From RGIG6165 sp045545175 (GTDB taxonomy: Bacteria > Bacillota > Clostridia > Oscillospirales > Feifaniaceae): 64,000 nt of DNA. Positions within the stretch are counted from its first letter, which is position 1; every line of letters starts with the position of its first letter. Made by a program: the position numbers and the translations under genes. Shown here piece by piece: positions 1 through 9,176 of this stretch. The stretch lies in the NCBI GenBank assembly GCA_045545175.1, contig JAZQAK010000007.1:124001-188000 (forward strand), in the 5' to 3' direction. The notes beneath the pieces were generated by a model, which did not search any database, had not been told where the DNA came from, and worked only from the letters and a program-made list of their open reading frames with translations.

Positions 1-2307
1 AACCGCGGAAACTAATACGTCAACTGCGATATCCTTTGAAAGCGTCACAACCGCGGTGCCCTTTTCGTGACTCACCTCGGCACTCATAACGCCGTCGATT
101 GCAAGAAGCGTATCTCTTACTCTTGCTTCGCAATGGGGGCACATCATACCCTCGATATTAAGTGTCTTTTCCATAATTTTCTTCTCCTTTTTTCTGTCGA
201 ATAGATTTATTCTGAGTGCGTTGGTCACAACGCAAAAGCTCGACAAACTCATTGCCCCTGCGGCAAACATCGGGTCAAGCGTGAGCCCGAAAAGACCTGC
301 CGCAAGCGGTATACCAATCAGATTATACACAAACGCCCAGAACAGATTTTCCTTAATAATTCTGAGCACCCTTTTTGAAAGTCGAATTGCCGCCTCAACG
401 TCAGCAAGCGAGCTGTTCATAAGCACGACGTCGGCGGCATCAATTGCAATGTCGGTGCCTGCGCCGATTGCAACGCCTATATCCGCCCTCGTAAGTGCAG
501 GTGCATCGTTGATACCGTCACCCACCATCATTACGGGTGCATCAAGCTCCTTTATAACCTTTTCCTTGTCCTGCGGAAGCAGGGATGCACGAATTTCACT
601 TACACCCGCCTGCTGACCGATTGCAGAGGCAGTCGCCTCATTGTCACCCGTGAGCATAACGACCTTTATGCCGAGGCGTTTTATCTTTTCAATCGCCTCA
701 CGGCTGTCGGGCTTAATGGTATCGGCAATGCCAAACATACCGAGATACTCATCCCCCATCGAAAAGAGAATGGGCGTCTTACCCTGCCTTGCAAGGCCGT
801 CTGCCTGAGCCCTGATTTCGTCGGAAATTTTGACTTTTTCCGACATAAATTTAAGATTTCCACCGTAAAGGCGTTTTCCTTCACACATAGCGGTAACACC
901 GTTACCCACAAGCGTCTGAAAATCAGTAATATCAAGGCTTTGAGCCCCTTCGCAGTGACTCACGACCGCCCTTGCAAGCGGATGCTCACTCATATTTTCA
1001 AGCGAGTACGCCACGGGAAGAAGCATAGTATCATTTTGTATCACGTCGGTCACGGTCGGCTGACCGAGGGTGACCGTACCCGTCTTATCAAGTGCAACGG
1101 TTTTGACCTTACCCGTGTATTCGAGTGAGGTTGCCGTCTTGAAAAGGATGCCACGTCTTGCACCGACACCGCTGCCCACCATAACTGCAACGGGCGTTGC
1201 AAGGCCGAGTGCACACGGACAACTTATAACGAGCACCGCAATGCCCCTTGACAGAGCATATCCGAAAAGTTCACCCAAAAGCAGATGAGATACGGTAGTT
1301 ATAACCGCAAGTGCGATTACCACGGGCACGAATACGCCCGAAACCCTGTCGGCAAGTTTTTGAACGGGTGCCTTTTCTGCGGCGGCATCGGTCACGGTCT
1401 GAATAATTCTCGATAAAAGCGTGTCCTCACCGAGTCCCGTTACCGAGCATTTGAGAAAGCCAAAGCGGTTAACCGTACCTGCATAAACCTTGTCCCCCTC
1501 GTCCTTGTCGGCAGGAATACTCTCACCCGTGAGTGCCGACTCATCGACCGAGCCGTGTCCCGAAATTACAACTGCATCTGTCGGCACACTTTCACCGGGA
1601 CGGATTGCAATTATATCGCCGATAACGAGTTCATCCACCGTCACGGTAACCTCTTTACCGTCACGAATGACGTTTGCAACCTCGGGTGCAAGCTTCATAA
1701 GACCGTTTACGGCGTCCGCCGTCCTTCCCTTTGAGCGTGCTTCAAGCAGTTTGCCCACGGTAATGAGCGTTAAAATCATTGCCGCCGACTCAAAATAGAG
1801 GGCGTGCGTTTCACCCACAGCAAGCAGATAAACGCTGTACACAAACGAAATTCCCGAGCCCATTGAAACGAGCGTATCCATATTGGGACTCTTGTTTAAG
1901 ATGCCCTTTACGCCCGATATAAAAAACCGCTTATTTAAAATAAGTACGGCAGCCGACAACACAAGTTGCACCACACCGCCGAAGCTGTGATGAGGAAGCC
2001 CCACCATATGCCCCATTGAAAAATACATCAGAATAAGCGTGAGAATGATTGAAGCGACAAGTATCTTTTTAAGTTTACCCGTCTGCTCGTCAAAATTCTG
2101 TACTTTTCTTTCATATCCCGAAACGCCGTAGCCTGCACGTTTGACCGCCTCGATTATGATTTCGTCTTTAACGTCACCTTCAACGGTCATCGAATTGGTG
2201 AGCAGATTTACCGAGCATGCGCTAACCCCCTCCAGAGAGGAGACCGCCTTTTCCACCCTTGCCGAGCAGGCGGCACAACTCATACCCGTTACGTTATATT
2301 TTTTCAT
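1..2307 (-). CDS. copA: Copper-translocating P1B-type ATPase, C-terminus beyond window
   Basis: Pumps Cu(I) across the membrane at the cost of ATP. Reading leftwards from the ATG at 2307, an N-terminal heavy-metal-associated domain carries GMSCAACS (residues 8-15). The transmembrane CPC motif falls near residue 363, the phosphorylation motif DKTGT near 406 and the hinge GDGIND near 593; TGES and the SEHPLA motif are also present. After the last membrane helix (NALRIN) the frame continues into a second HMA domain with GMMCPHCE (about residue 720) and leaves the window at base 1, so the protein has metal-binding domains at both ends. Its ATG overlaps the luxS stop (ATGA), so the two genes are likely co-translated. 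Family identity is certain; Cu rather than Ag specificity is inferred from CPC. Confidence 0.95.
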   Translation of the reverse strand, partial: MKKYNVTGMSCAACSARVEKAVSSLEGVSACSVNLLTNSMTVEGDVKDEIIIEAVKRAGYGVSGYERKVQNFDEQTGKLKKILVASIILTLILMYFSMGHMVGLPHHSFGGVVQLVLSAAVLILNKRFFISGVKGILNKSPNMDTLVSMGSGISFVYSVYLLAVGETHALYFESAAMILTLITVGKLLEARSKGRTADAVNGLMKLAPEVANVIRDGKEVTVTVDELVIGDIIAIRPGESVPTDAVVISGHGSVDESALTGESIPADKDEGDKVYAGTVNRFGFLKCSVTGLGEDTLLSRIIQTVTDAAAEKAPVQKLADRVSGVFVPVVIALAVITTVSHLLLGELFGYALSRGIAVLVISCPCALGLATPVAVMVGSGVGARRGILFKTATSLEYTGKVKTVALDKTGTVTLGQPTVTDVIQNDTMLLPVAYSLENMSEHPLARAVVSHCEGAQSLDITDFQTLVGNGVTAMCEGKRLYGGNLKFMSEKVKISDEIRAQADGLARQGKTPILFSMGDEYLGMFGIADTIKPDSREAIEKIKRLGIKVVMLTGDNEATASAIGQQAGVSEIRASLLPQDKEKVIKELDAPVMMVGDGINDAPALTRADIGVAIGAGTDIAIDAADVVLMNSSLADVEAAIRLSKRVLRIIKENLFWAFVYNLIGIPLAAGLFGLTLDPMFAAGAMSLSSFCVVTNALRINLFDRKKEKKIMEKTLNIEGMMCPHCEARVRDTLLAIDGVMSAEVSHEKGTAVVTLSKDIAVDVLVSAV

Positions 2308-2732
2308 CCGATCACCTCAAGCATTTCCCTTGCGATAGCCTTAGCACCGTCTAAATCGTGGTCAAGGTAATTACCGCATTCTTTTCTTGAACTGCCGGGG
2401 ATTACGCCCTCAAAATCGGCAATGAAAGCAAACGTATCTTTTATAAGAGAGGTAACCTCATCCCGTGACACGTCATCCCTCATAAGCAGATAAAAGCCCG
2501 TTCTGCAACCCATGGGGCCTACGTAAATGACACTCTTTTCAAACTTTGAGTTTCTTGCAAAGGTTGCAAACAGATGCTCAAAGGTATGCAGAGCGGCATT
2601 TTGCAGATAATCACCGCCGTTTGGAATTTTCATTCTTATATCATAGGTTATAACGTCACCGTCCACCCTTGAAATGTGGATACCCCTTTCAAGAGTATCG
2701 TGATCCACCGTAAAACTCGCAATTTTTTTCAC
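2304..2732 (-). CDS. luxS: S-ribosylhomocysteine lyase
   Basis: Cleaves S-ribosylhomocysteine to homocysteine and DPD, the precursor of autoinducer-2, in the activated methyl cycle. The 142-residue protein has the metal site HTFEH (about residues 49-53), the catalytic cysteine in GPMGCRTGF, and the third metal ligand in KECGNYLDH, so it looks active. It is slightly shorter than the usual 150-170 residues, with a compact N-terminus. The start is a GTG at 2732 preceded by AAAGGA; no ATG fits. The stop overlaps the copA start. The pairing with copA is unusual and suggests translational coupling rather than a pathway link. Confidence 0.95.
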   Translation of the reverse strand: MKKIASFTVDHDTLERGIHISRVDGDVITYDIRMKIPNGGDYLQNAALHTFEHLFATFARNSKFEKSVIYVGPMGCRTGFYLLMRDDVSRDEVTSLIKDTFAFIADFEGVIPGSSRKECGNYLDHDLDGAKAIAREMLEVIG

Positions 2733-2764
2733 TACACTAATTCCTTTTCCTATTTTTATTTAAT

Positions 2765-2822
2765 GAAACTTCGAAGAAGTTTCCTCCATAATTCCGAATT
2801 ACGAATTCCGCATTCCGAATTA
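2765..2822. repeat. Composite repeat: hairpin B plus module A
   Basis: A GAAACTTC-type hairpin (about 2766-2783) is followed by CTCCAT and a copy of module A, an AATTCCGAATT-based element (about 2789-2822). The AATTAAAA end of module A supplies the TAA stop codon of tsaD on the minus strand. Confidence 0.8.
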
Positions 2823-3824
2823 AAATATATCCTTATACGCCTGCGCATTGAGCGACATATCAGCCAAAGCACCCGCCTGATATTCGTAATAGGCTTGCGC
2901 CCCGATCATCGCCCCGTTGTCACCGCAAAGGTAAAGAGGGGGCATATACAATTTGTAACCGTTTTTGTCACAAGCCGTCTGCACGGCATCACGCAGATGC
3001 GAATTTGCCGAAACACCGCCTGCAAGCACGATATTTTTATATCCCGTCATTTTTGCCGCATCCATAAGCCTTGAGCAGAGAATATTGGCAACCGAGCGGT
3101 TAAACGATGCCGCAAAATCGCATTTATTTATCTCTATGCCTTTCTGCTCGGCATTGTGAATGGTGTTTATCGCCGCCGTTTTGAGTCCCGAAAAACTAAA
3201 GGACAACGGTTCACCCGTAACCTTCGGGTCAGGAAACGTAAAGGCATCAACCTTGCCACCCTGCGACAGTTTATCTAAATTGACACCGCCTGGGTATGAC
3301 AGACCGAGTACCCTTGCCACCTTGTCAAAGCACTCGCCTGCCGCATCGTCGTGCGTACTGCCGAGGCGTTTAAAGGTGGTATAATCCGAAACTTCGGCAA
3401 TCATGGTGTGACCGCCCGACACGATAAGACACAGAAACGGCGGTTTTAAGTCTTCAAATGCTATGTAATTTGCCGCCACGTGTCCCCTTATGTGATGCAC
3501 GGGAATAAGCGGTTTACCGCTTGCAAGCGCAAGCCCCTTGGCGTAATTGACACCCACTAAAAGCGCACCTATAAGACCGGGATAAGCGGTCACGGCAATG
3601 GCGTCAACCTCATCGAGCGTCATATTCGCCTCAGCCAAAGCCTGCTCCGTCACGTAGCAGACAGCCTCCGTATGCTGACGGGAGGCGATTTCAGGCACGA
3701 CACCGCCGTAGATTTTATGCGTTTCTATCTGCGAAGCCACGATATTTGATATAATTTTTCTTCCGTCCTCGACGATTGCCGCACAGGTCTCGTCGCAGGA
3801 AGATTCGATTGCAAGTATTCTCAT
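2820..3824 (-). CDS. tsaD: tRNA N6-threonylcarbamoyladenosine transferase subunit TsaD
   Basis: Transfers the threonylcarbamoyl group to A37 of ANN-decoding tRNAs, acting with TsaB/TsaE/TsaC. The 334-residue Kae1/TsaD fold begins with the ESSCDETCAA motif. It has the metal-binding pair in HHIRGHVAAN (about residues 109-113), a Gly-rich VSGGHT segment, and the C-terminal aspartate in CGDNGAMIG. Its ATG overlaps the rimI stop as ATGA, and polA lies just upstream, so polA-rimI-tsaD form an operon. The stop codon lies in a copy of repeat module A, so the last residues may differ from those in relatives. Confidence 0.97.
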   Translation of the reverse strand: MRILAIESSCDETCAAIVEDGRKIISNIVASQIETHKIYGGVVPEIASRQHTEAVCYVTEQALAEANMTLDEVDAIAVTAYPGLIGALLVGVNYAKGLALASGKPLIPVHHIRGHVAANYIAFEDLKPPFLCLIVSGGHTMIAEVSDYTTFKRLGSTHDDAAGECFDKVARVLGLSYPGGVNLDKLSQGGKVDAFTFPDPKVTGEPLSFSFSGLKTAAINTIHNAEQKGIEINKCDFAASFNRSVANILCSRLMDAAKMTGYKNIVLAGGVSANSHLRDAVQTACDKNGYKLYMPPLYLCGDNGAMIGAQAYYEYQAGALADMSLNAQAYKDIF

Positions 3825-4225
3825 TTAAGTCTCCTCGTCATAAGCAGGGCATCCTCCGTGGGTGCCGTGTAGTAATTTTTTCTCGTGCCGACGGTATCAA
3901 AACCGCACTTTTTATAAAGGTAAACGGCAGGATTTGAGACACGCACCTCAAGATTTATTTCGGTTATCCCCCGCTTTTGACATTCGTTTTCAGCCATTTT
4001 CATAAGTGTAAAGGCGATGCCTTTTCCACGGTAATTTTCATCTGTTGCAACGCAGAGCACCTCTGCGGTATCAAGAATAATCTTAAGACCGACCATTCCT
4101 ATTATTTCTTCATCCTCGCACACGAAAAAGAGGGTATTTTCACTTTCGCACCAGCTTGACGGAAAGAAACGCCGTTCAAACTGAGCCCCTTTTTTATAAT
4201 CGGTAAGTATTTTATTTTGCATCAT
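3821..4225 (-). CDS. rimI: Ribosomal protein alanine N-acetyltransferase (GNAT)
   Basis: A GNAT-family N-acetyltransferase of about 134 residues. It has the acetyl-CoA loop in NYRGKGIA and the C-terminal RimI signature NPAVYLYKKCGF. RimI acetylates the N-terminal alanine of ribosomal protein S18; in Firmicutes it commonly sits beside tsaD/tsaB, as here. The reading frame stays open upstream into polA, but the start is best placed at the tandem ATG ATG (4225/4222), which overlaps the last codons of polA behind a weak GGAAAGAG. The stop overlaps the tsaD start. RimI itself rather than another GNAT is inferred from length and position. Confidence 0.88.
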   Translation of the reverse strand: MMQNKILTDYKKGAQFERRFFPSSWCESENTLFFVCEDEEIIGMVGLKIILDTAEVLCVATDENYRGKGIAFTLMKMAENECQKRGITEINLEVRVSNPAVYLYKKCGFDTVGTRKNYYTAPTEDALLMTRRLK

Positions 4226-6704
4226 ACCAACTCTTTCCGACACCGACGTCCACTTTAAGCGGAACTTTAAGTTTTGCCGCCCCCTCCATCTCACGACAAA
4301 GGATTTCTTTCACTTTTTCAACCTCGTTTTCGGGACACTCGATAATAAGTTCGTCGTGCACCTGTAAAATGAGTTTTGCACCCAGTCCCTCAAGTGCCTT
4401 TTCGGTTTTGACCATGGCGTACTTGATAATGTCGGCAGCCGTACCCTGAATGGGTGTGTTTCTTGCCGCCCTCTCCCCGAATGAACGCACCATAAAGTTA
4501 GAGGATGAAAGTTCAGGCATATACCTTCTTCTGCCGAAAAGCGTGGTGACAAAACCGTCACTCACTGCATCCTCAACCGTCTTGTCAAGGAAGGTTTTTA
4601 TACCCGTATATTTGTCAAAATACGCCTCGATATACGCCTTCGCCTCCTTGTTTGAAACGCCTATGTCATCGGCAAGTCCAAAGGCGGATATGCCGTAGAC
4701 AATGCCGAAATTGACCGCCTTTGCCTTGCTTCTCGTCTCGGGCGTTACGATGCCGAAAACCTGCGAAGCGGTGATGGAATGTATATCTTCACCATCTGTA
4801 AAGGCTTTCACCATTACAGCATCTTCAGCCATATGTGCAAGCACACGGAGTTCAATCTGTGAGTAGTCGGCATCGACTAAAACGTTGCCCTCACCCGCAA
4901 CGAACATTCTGCGCAGTTCACGGCCGAGTTCTGTCCTCACGGGAATGTTCTGCAAATTGGGTTCGGTGGATGAAATCCGTCCCGTAACGGTCACGGTCTG
5001 ATTAAAGGTGGAGTGGATTCTTCCGTCCTCCTCAATGACCTTGACAAGACCGTCGGTATATGTCGATTTTAATTTTGCAAGTTGTCTGTAATCGAGCACG
5101 AGTTTGACAATCGGGTAATTTACCGCAAGTTTCTGCAAACGGTCGGCATCGGTTTTATATGCACCGTTTTTGCCTTTTTTACCGCCGGGTAAACCAAGCT
5201 TGTCAAAGAGGACTTCGCCAAGTTGTTTGGGCGAATTGATGTTAAACTCCTCACCCGATAAATCGTATATCATTTTTTCAAGTTCGCTTATGCTTTTTTC
5301 AAGGCTCTGCCCTAACGTTTCAAGTGCCTGTCTGTCGGCAAGCACGCCACGTTTTTCCATATTGTAAAGCACGAAGGAAAGGGGCAGTTCAACATCACGG
5401 TAAAGCGCCGTCATACCAAGTTCTTCGAGTTTTTTGCCCATAACGTCGGCAAGTTTTATCATATTTAAAGCGCAGGAGGCACCGTCAGGCGCATTTACAC
5501 CGAGGTATTCCAAAACAAGCCCCTCCGCCTTGTAGGAGGATGCACCGGGGTCAAGCAGATAGCCTGCAAGCAGAACGTCAAACGCCACCCTGCTTTCATC
5601 TATTTTTCCAATCTGCCCCAAAAATTCCTTGACGCCGATTAAAACGAGCGGTGTTTCACACTCAAGTAAAGGTGTAGACAGAGAAGATGAAAATTCAATT
5701 ACCTTTTTCCCGTCGGATGCGAAAACTGAATCGTTTTCGACCAAAACCGCAACCTTTTGACAGTTTTTTACAAAATTTGCAACCTCATCTTCGGTCATAA
5801 CGCTGACACATTCGGCTGGGACAGCCTCACACGGCGTCTCCTCCATAAGTGCGGCGGCAAATTTGCGAAGTTCGAGTTTTGTGTATATTTCAAGCAGATT
5901 TTTCGTATCCTTCTCCCTGATTTTGAGGTCGGAAACAGACAAATCAAGAGGCATATCAAGCATAATCGTCGCAAGACTCTTTGACAAGAACGCACTTTCT
6001 TTCCCCTCGATAAGACGTGCTTTAAGCGTGTCCTTTATATCAAGTGTATCAAGATTTTCATAAATCTCTTCGACCGTGCCAAACCTTGAAACGAGATCTG
6101 TCGCCGTCTTTTCGCCGACCTTGGCAACACCGGGAATATTGTCCGACGTATCGCCCCAGAGCGCCTTCAAATCAATGAGTTTTTTGGGTTCAAAACCGTA
6201 TTTTTCAAAGAATACCGCAGGCGTATAGGCGACCGTTTCGTTACTGCCACCCTTTGTCACGGTGAGTTTGCAGGTAACAGCATCACTCACGAGTTGTAAA
6301 TCGTCCTTATCCCCCGTGATTATGACGCACTTATCCCCCGCCCTGTCGCACATCGCAGAGAGAGTGCCGATAATATCGTCAGCCTCGTAGCCCTCTTTTT
6401 CAAGGCAGGCGATGCCCATATATCCGAGTATCTCTTTTATAAGAGGCATCTGCATTGCAAGCTCGTCAGGCATACCCTTGCGGTTAGCCTTGTAAAGCTC
6501 GTACGCCTTATGCCTGAATGTCGGTGCCCTCAGGTCGAAAGCGACTGCGGCGGCATCAGGCTTTTCGTTTGCCAGTTCTTTTTCGAGAATATTTATAAAG
6601 CCAAAAATGGCGTTTGTAAAAACACCGTCCTTGGTAGAGAGCGCACGAATACCGTAAAACGCTCTGTTCATTATACTGTTGCCGTCAATAAGTAAAAGTT
6701 TCAT
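4212..6704 (-). CDS. polA: DNA polymerase I
   Basis: Repair and Okazaki-fragment processing polymerase, 830 residues. The N-terminal 5'-3' exonuclease (about 1-290) starts LLLIDGNSIMNRAF and has the helix-hairpin-helix region GVAKVGEKTA. The middle domain (about 300-455) shows no acidic D-x-E motif, so proofreading is probably absent, as in B. subtilis and Thermus enzymes. The polymerase domain has the O-helix RSKAKAVNFGIVYG, motif A DYSQIELR and motif C QVHDEL. A GAGGT ribosome site precedes the ATG, directly after a GAAGTTTGTGAGG sequence shared with repeat module D. First gene of polA-rimI-tsaD. Confidence 0.98.
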   Translation of the reverse strand: MKLLLIDGNSIMNRAFYGIRALSTKDGVFTNAIFGFINILEKELANEKPDAAAVAFDLRAPTFRHKAYELYKANRKGMPDELAMQMPLIKEILGYMGIACLEKEGYEADDIIGTLSAMCDRAGDKCVIITGDKDDLQLVSDAVTCKLTVTKGGSNETVAYTPAVFFEKYGFEPKKLIDLKALWGDTSDNIPGVAKVGEKTATDLVSRFGTVEEIYENLDTLDIKDTLKARLIEGKESAFLSKSLATIMLDMPLDLSVSDLKIREKDTKNLLEIYTKLELRKFAAALMEETPCEAVPAECVSVMTEDEVANFVKNCQKVAVLVENDSVFASDGKKVIEFSSSLSTPLLECETPLVLIGVKEFLGQIGKIDESRVAFDVLLAGYLLDPGASSYKAEGLVLEYLGVNAPDGASCALNMIKLADVMGKKLEELGMTALYRDVELPLSFVLYNMEKRGVLADRQALETLGQSLEKSISELEKMIYDLSGEEFNINSPKQLGEVLFDKLGLPGGKKGKNGAYKTDADRLQKLAVNYPIVKLVLDYRQLAKLKSTYTDGLVKVIEEDGRIHSTFNQTVTVTGRISSTEPNLQNIPVRTELGRELRRMFVAGEGNVLVDADYSQIELRVLAHMAEDAVMVKAFTDGEDIHSITASQVFGIVTPETRSKAKAVNFGIVYGISAFGLADDIGVSNKEAKAYIEAYFDKYTGIKTFLDKTVEDAVSDGFVTTLFGRRRYMPELSSSNFMVRSFGERAARNTPIQGTAADIIKYAMVKTEKALEGLGAKLILQVHDELIIECPENEVEKVKEILCREMEGAAKLKVPLKVDVGVGKSWYDAK

Positions 6705-6712
6705 TTTTACCT

Positions 6713-6822
6713 CACAAACTTCATATCATCCTTCAGCAAAGCCTCCCTTGTGTAAAGGGAGGGGGACCGCTTGCGGTGGAGGGATTGTCCATTTAATCGA
6801 ATTACGCATTCCGAATTATTCC
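6713..6822. repeat. Repeat cluster: end of module D, module F, module A
   Basis: On the minus strand just before polA, GAAGTTTGTGAGG matches the end of module D. Next to it (about 6731-6790) is a module F copy, CTCCCTTGTGTAAAGGGAG plus a hairpin with stem ACCGC/GCGGT and the tail GAGGGATTGT. A short module A copy follows (about 6795-6821). Confidence 0.7.
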
Positions 6823-6853
6823 ATACTCTTTATTATACCATAATTATATAATG

Positions 6854-6887
6854 AAAAAAAGAACGGTTTTTGCAAACCGTTCTTTTT
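6854..6887 (-). terminator. Rho-independent terminator of the symporter gene
   Basis: GAACGGTTT pairs with AAACCGTTC (6861-6882), flanked by A and T tracts on both sides. It lies four bases past the symporter stop on the minus strand. Confidence 0.85.
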
Positions 6888-6890
6888 ATA

Positions 6891-8207
6891 TTAAAACGCT
6901 ATCTTATTCACAAGTGCCACCGTGCACAGAATAATTGCGCAGGCAACGTAGAAGAATTTACCCGAATAGTACCACAGATTGCCAAAAGGCTTTTCCACAG
7001 ACTTGTTGATTTCGCCGAGTAAATCGTCTTTCTTCATAACCCAGAACCACGAAATTGCACCGAGCGTTGCGCCAATCGGGATTATATAGATGGAAACGAT
7101 GTCCATCCAGGGACCCCACTTGAAAATAGGCTCCATAGTGAGACCGAAGCCGAGGCAGATTACGCCCATTAAAACGAGAACTGCGATACGGTTGAGTTTG
7201 GGGAATTTAGCTTCAAGCGATTCACCAACCGCCTCAAACATATTCTGAAGCGAACTGATACCTGCAAAAATCATGGCAACGTAGAGGAATATTGCAAAGA
7301 CCTGACCAAAAGGAATATCCTGCAGAATTCTCGGCAGCGTCACGAAGAGAAGTGACGGGCCTGCACCAACGTCAAGATTATATGCAAAGCAAGCAGGGAT
7401 GATAACGAGTGCCGCAACGAGTGCCGCAATCGTGTCGAAAATTGCCGTACGAACAGCAACGCCGACAACGTTTTCTTTTTCATCGAGGTAGGCGCCGTAG
7501 ACTATCATACCGCTTCCCGTAACGGAAAGTGAGAAGAATGCCTGACCCATAGCCCACACCCACGTCATCGGGTTTTTGAGCATAGACCAGTCGGGCGTGA
7601 ACATAAACTTATAGCCTGCTGCAGCGCCGGGCAGGAAAGCCACGCGGATTGCAAGCACTACGAACACGAGGAAGAAAATCGGCATCATAACCTTGTTTGA
7701 TTTTTCAATGCTCTTAGCGCCCAGAAGAAGTGTCAGAAGTGTAACCACAACCACGATAACGTGGAAGGGCACGACTGATAAATCAGTCGTCGAGAATGAA
7801 TCAAACCACTTGCCCGTATCAACGTGCATAAGAGTGCCCGTCATCGAGTTCCAGAACGCCTTGAAGACGTAAGAAATAATAACGGCGTAGCCGATTGCAA
7901 TGCACATAGAGCCTGCAAGCGGAAGCCAGCCGAGGGCACCGCCTGCGGTGCCGAGTTTTTTGTGTCTTGACTCCCACGCATTTTTGTACGAGCCGAGTGT
8001 ACCCGTCTTTGAACGGCGGCCGATAGCGTATTCAGCCGACAGACCGACAACACTGAAAAGTGCAATAAAAATAAGGTAAGCGACTAAAAATGCGCCACCA
8101 CCGTTTGCACCCATTTTTGCGGGGAAACCCCACACGTTAGCCATTCCGACTGCCGACCCCACCGCCGACAAAACGAAACCCCAACGGTTTGTAAATTTCT
8201 TTTTCAT
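6891..8207 (-). CDS. Sodium:neurotransmitter symporter family (NSS/SNF) transporter
   Basis: Na+-coupled secondary transporter, most likely for amino acids. The 438 residues are strongly hydrophobic with about 11 membrane spans. The N-terminus has the NSS signature RWGFVLSAVGSAVGMANVWGFP, i.e. the unwound helix-1 substrate and Na+ site, followed by GGGAFLVAYLI. Bacterial members (MhsT, TnaT, LeuT type) carry hydrophobic amino acids; the substrate here cannot be told from sequence. A GAAAGGAG ribosome site lies 6 bases before the ATG, immediately downstream of repeat module D. The gene is monocistronic with its own terminator. Confidence 0.93.
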   Translation of the reverse strand: MKKKFTNRWGFVLSAVGSAVGMANVWGFPAKMGANGGGAFLVAYLIFIALFSVVGLSAEYAIGRRSKTGTLGSYKNAWESRHKKLGTAGGALGWLPLAGSMCIAIGYAVIISYVFKAFWNSMTGTLMHVDTGKWFDSFSTTDLSVVPFHVIVVVVTLLTLLLGAKSIEKSNKVMMPIFFLVFVVLAIRVAFLPGAAAGYKFMFTPDWSMLKNPMTWVWAMGQAFFSLSVTGSGMIVYGAYLDEKENVVGVAVRTAIFDTIAALVAALVIIPACFAYNLDVGAGPSLLFVTLPRILQDIPFGQVFAIFLYVAMIFAGISSLQNMFEAVGESLEAKFPKLNRIAVLVLMGVICLGFGLTMEPIFKWGPWMDIVSIYIIPIGATLGAISWFWVMKKDDLLGEINKSVEKPFGNLWYYSGKFFYVACAIILCTVALVNKIAF

Positions 8208-8345
8208 GTTTTTCTCCTTTCGTCCTCACAAAGTACGCTTTGCTTCGTTTTTCTATCCGCAAAAACTCCGCCTGCTCCCTTGCTCGTCCTCCTCCCATTG
8301 CAACGCACTTCGTTCTGCCTTGCAACGGGAACCCTTCTTTTATAT
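8208..8345 (-). repeat. Repeat module D upstream of the symporter
   Basis: Read on the minus strand, this ~130-bp element passes GAGGACGAGCAA, GCGGATAG and a segment ending TTTGTGAGGACGA, directly joined to the symporter ribosome binding site. Similar copies occur at 15519-15620, 33486-33612 and 54440-54566. Confidence 0.7.
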
Positions 8346-8357
8346 TTTTATTACTTA

Positions 8358-8410
8358 TCAAAGGCTTCCCCTTGACGGGAGGCTCCGCCGTAGGCGGTGG
8401 TGAGGTGTAG
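8358..8410. repeat. Module F variant
   Basis: GGCTTCCCCTTGACGGGAGG followed by a hairpin with stem CCGCC/GGCGG and the tail GTGAGGTGTAG. It matches the layout of module F at 6731 and 29897 but with a different stem sequence. Confidence 0.6.
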
Positions 8411-8463
8411 ACTCTTTTCCACCTCTTGCCATTAACGGGAAACCCTTCTTAATTCATATTTAT

Positions 8464-8490
8464 AGGGAACGGATTTATCCGTTCCCTACG
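8464..8490 (-). repeat. GTAG-footed palindrome, likely also the terminator of the SLH gene
   Basis: On the minus strand GTAG is followed by the hairpin GGAACGGA-TAAA-TCCGTTCC. It lies 7 bases past the SLH gene stop, with AT-rich sequence after it. It fits the REP-like family (module C) and may terminate transcription. Confidence 0.65.
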
Positions 8491-8496
8491 TTATTC

Positions 8497-9147
8497 CTAT
8501 CGGGAATATGTATCCATTTTAAGTATATCTCTTGCAAAAAGCGTAATAACAAGTGCCACTTCAGCCCTTGTAGTTGTATCTTTGGGATTGAAGGTGTCAC
8601 GTGTTTTACCGTTCATAAAGCCCTGCTTAATCATAAAGTCAATAGCAACGGTTGCATACGGAGACATCTCATCTCTGTCCTCATAGAACTCAAGCATAGA
8701 GTAGCCTCTGTTATCAGTTACGCCCTTCATCTCGGCATAACGGTACATGATAGCCGCAAGCTGTTCTCTCGTCAGATTAGTATTCGGCGAGAAGTGCGTC
8801 TTATCCGTTCCGTTTACGATACCGTTCTCGCTTGCCCAGGTTACTGCGGGAGCATACCAGGCATTGTCCGGCACGTCAACAAATGCATTTTTGCTGTCGG
8901 CAGTTGCACCCTCCAGACGGTAAATCGCAGTAACGAGCATGGCACGTGACATTTCCTTATCAGGCTCAAAGTACTTGCCTGTACCTGATAAAATGTTGTT
9001 TTTATACACGAATTCTACTGCAGAATAGTACCAGGCATGAATGTTTAAATCAGGGAAAATCGGCTCTTCCTCTGCCATTGCCGCAAATGAAATACAATTT
9101 GCGAGCATAACCAATGCCAGTAACACTGTAAGTATTTTCTTTTTCAT
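8497..9147 (-). CDS. Secreted protein with three S-layer homology (SLH) domains
   Basis: A 216-residue exported protein made almost only of SLH domains. A signal peptide (residues 1-25, MKKK then a hydrophobic run to AMA) precedes three SLH repeats at about 30-75, 88-135 and 150-205. Each has the FPD/F-x-DV...AWY start and the later TREQ/TRAE motif. SLH domains usually bind pyruvylated secondary cell-wall polymers and anchor a partner domain; none is present here, so it may be a wall-bound structural or regulatory protein. A GAGGAGG ribosome site lies 8 bases before the ATG. The gene follows the TPR protein after 29 bases and is likely co-transcribed with it. Confidence 0.88.
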   Translation of the reverse strand: MKKKILTVLLALVMLANCISFAAMAEEEPIFPDLNIHAWYYSAVEFVYKNNILSGTGKYFEPDKEMSRAMLVTAIYRLEGATADSKNAFVDVPDNAWYAPAVTWASENGIVNGTDKTHFSPNTNLTREQLAAIMYRYAEMKGVTDNRGYSMLEFYEDRDEMSPYATVAIDFMIKQGFMNGKTRDTFNPKDTTTRAEVALVITLFARDILKMDTYSR

Positions 9148-9176
9148 AATTTTATCCTCCTCATTTATATGTATTT

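Noticed and set aside
221..616. Open frame of 131 codons on the plus strand
   Set aside because: It is the antisense of copA, whose P-type ATPase motifs are all on the minus strand; no ribosome site and a Ser/Thr-rich shadow composition.
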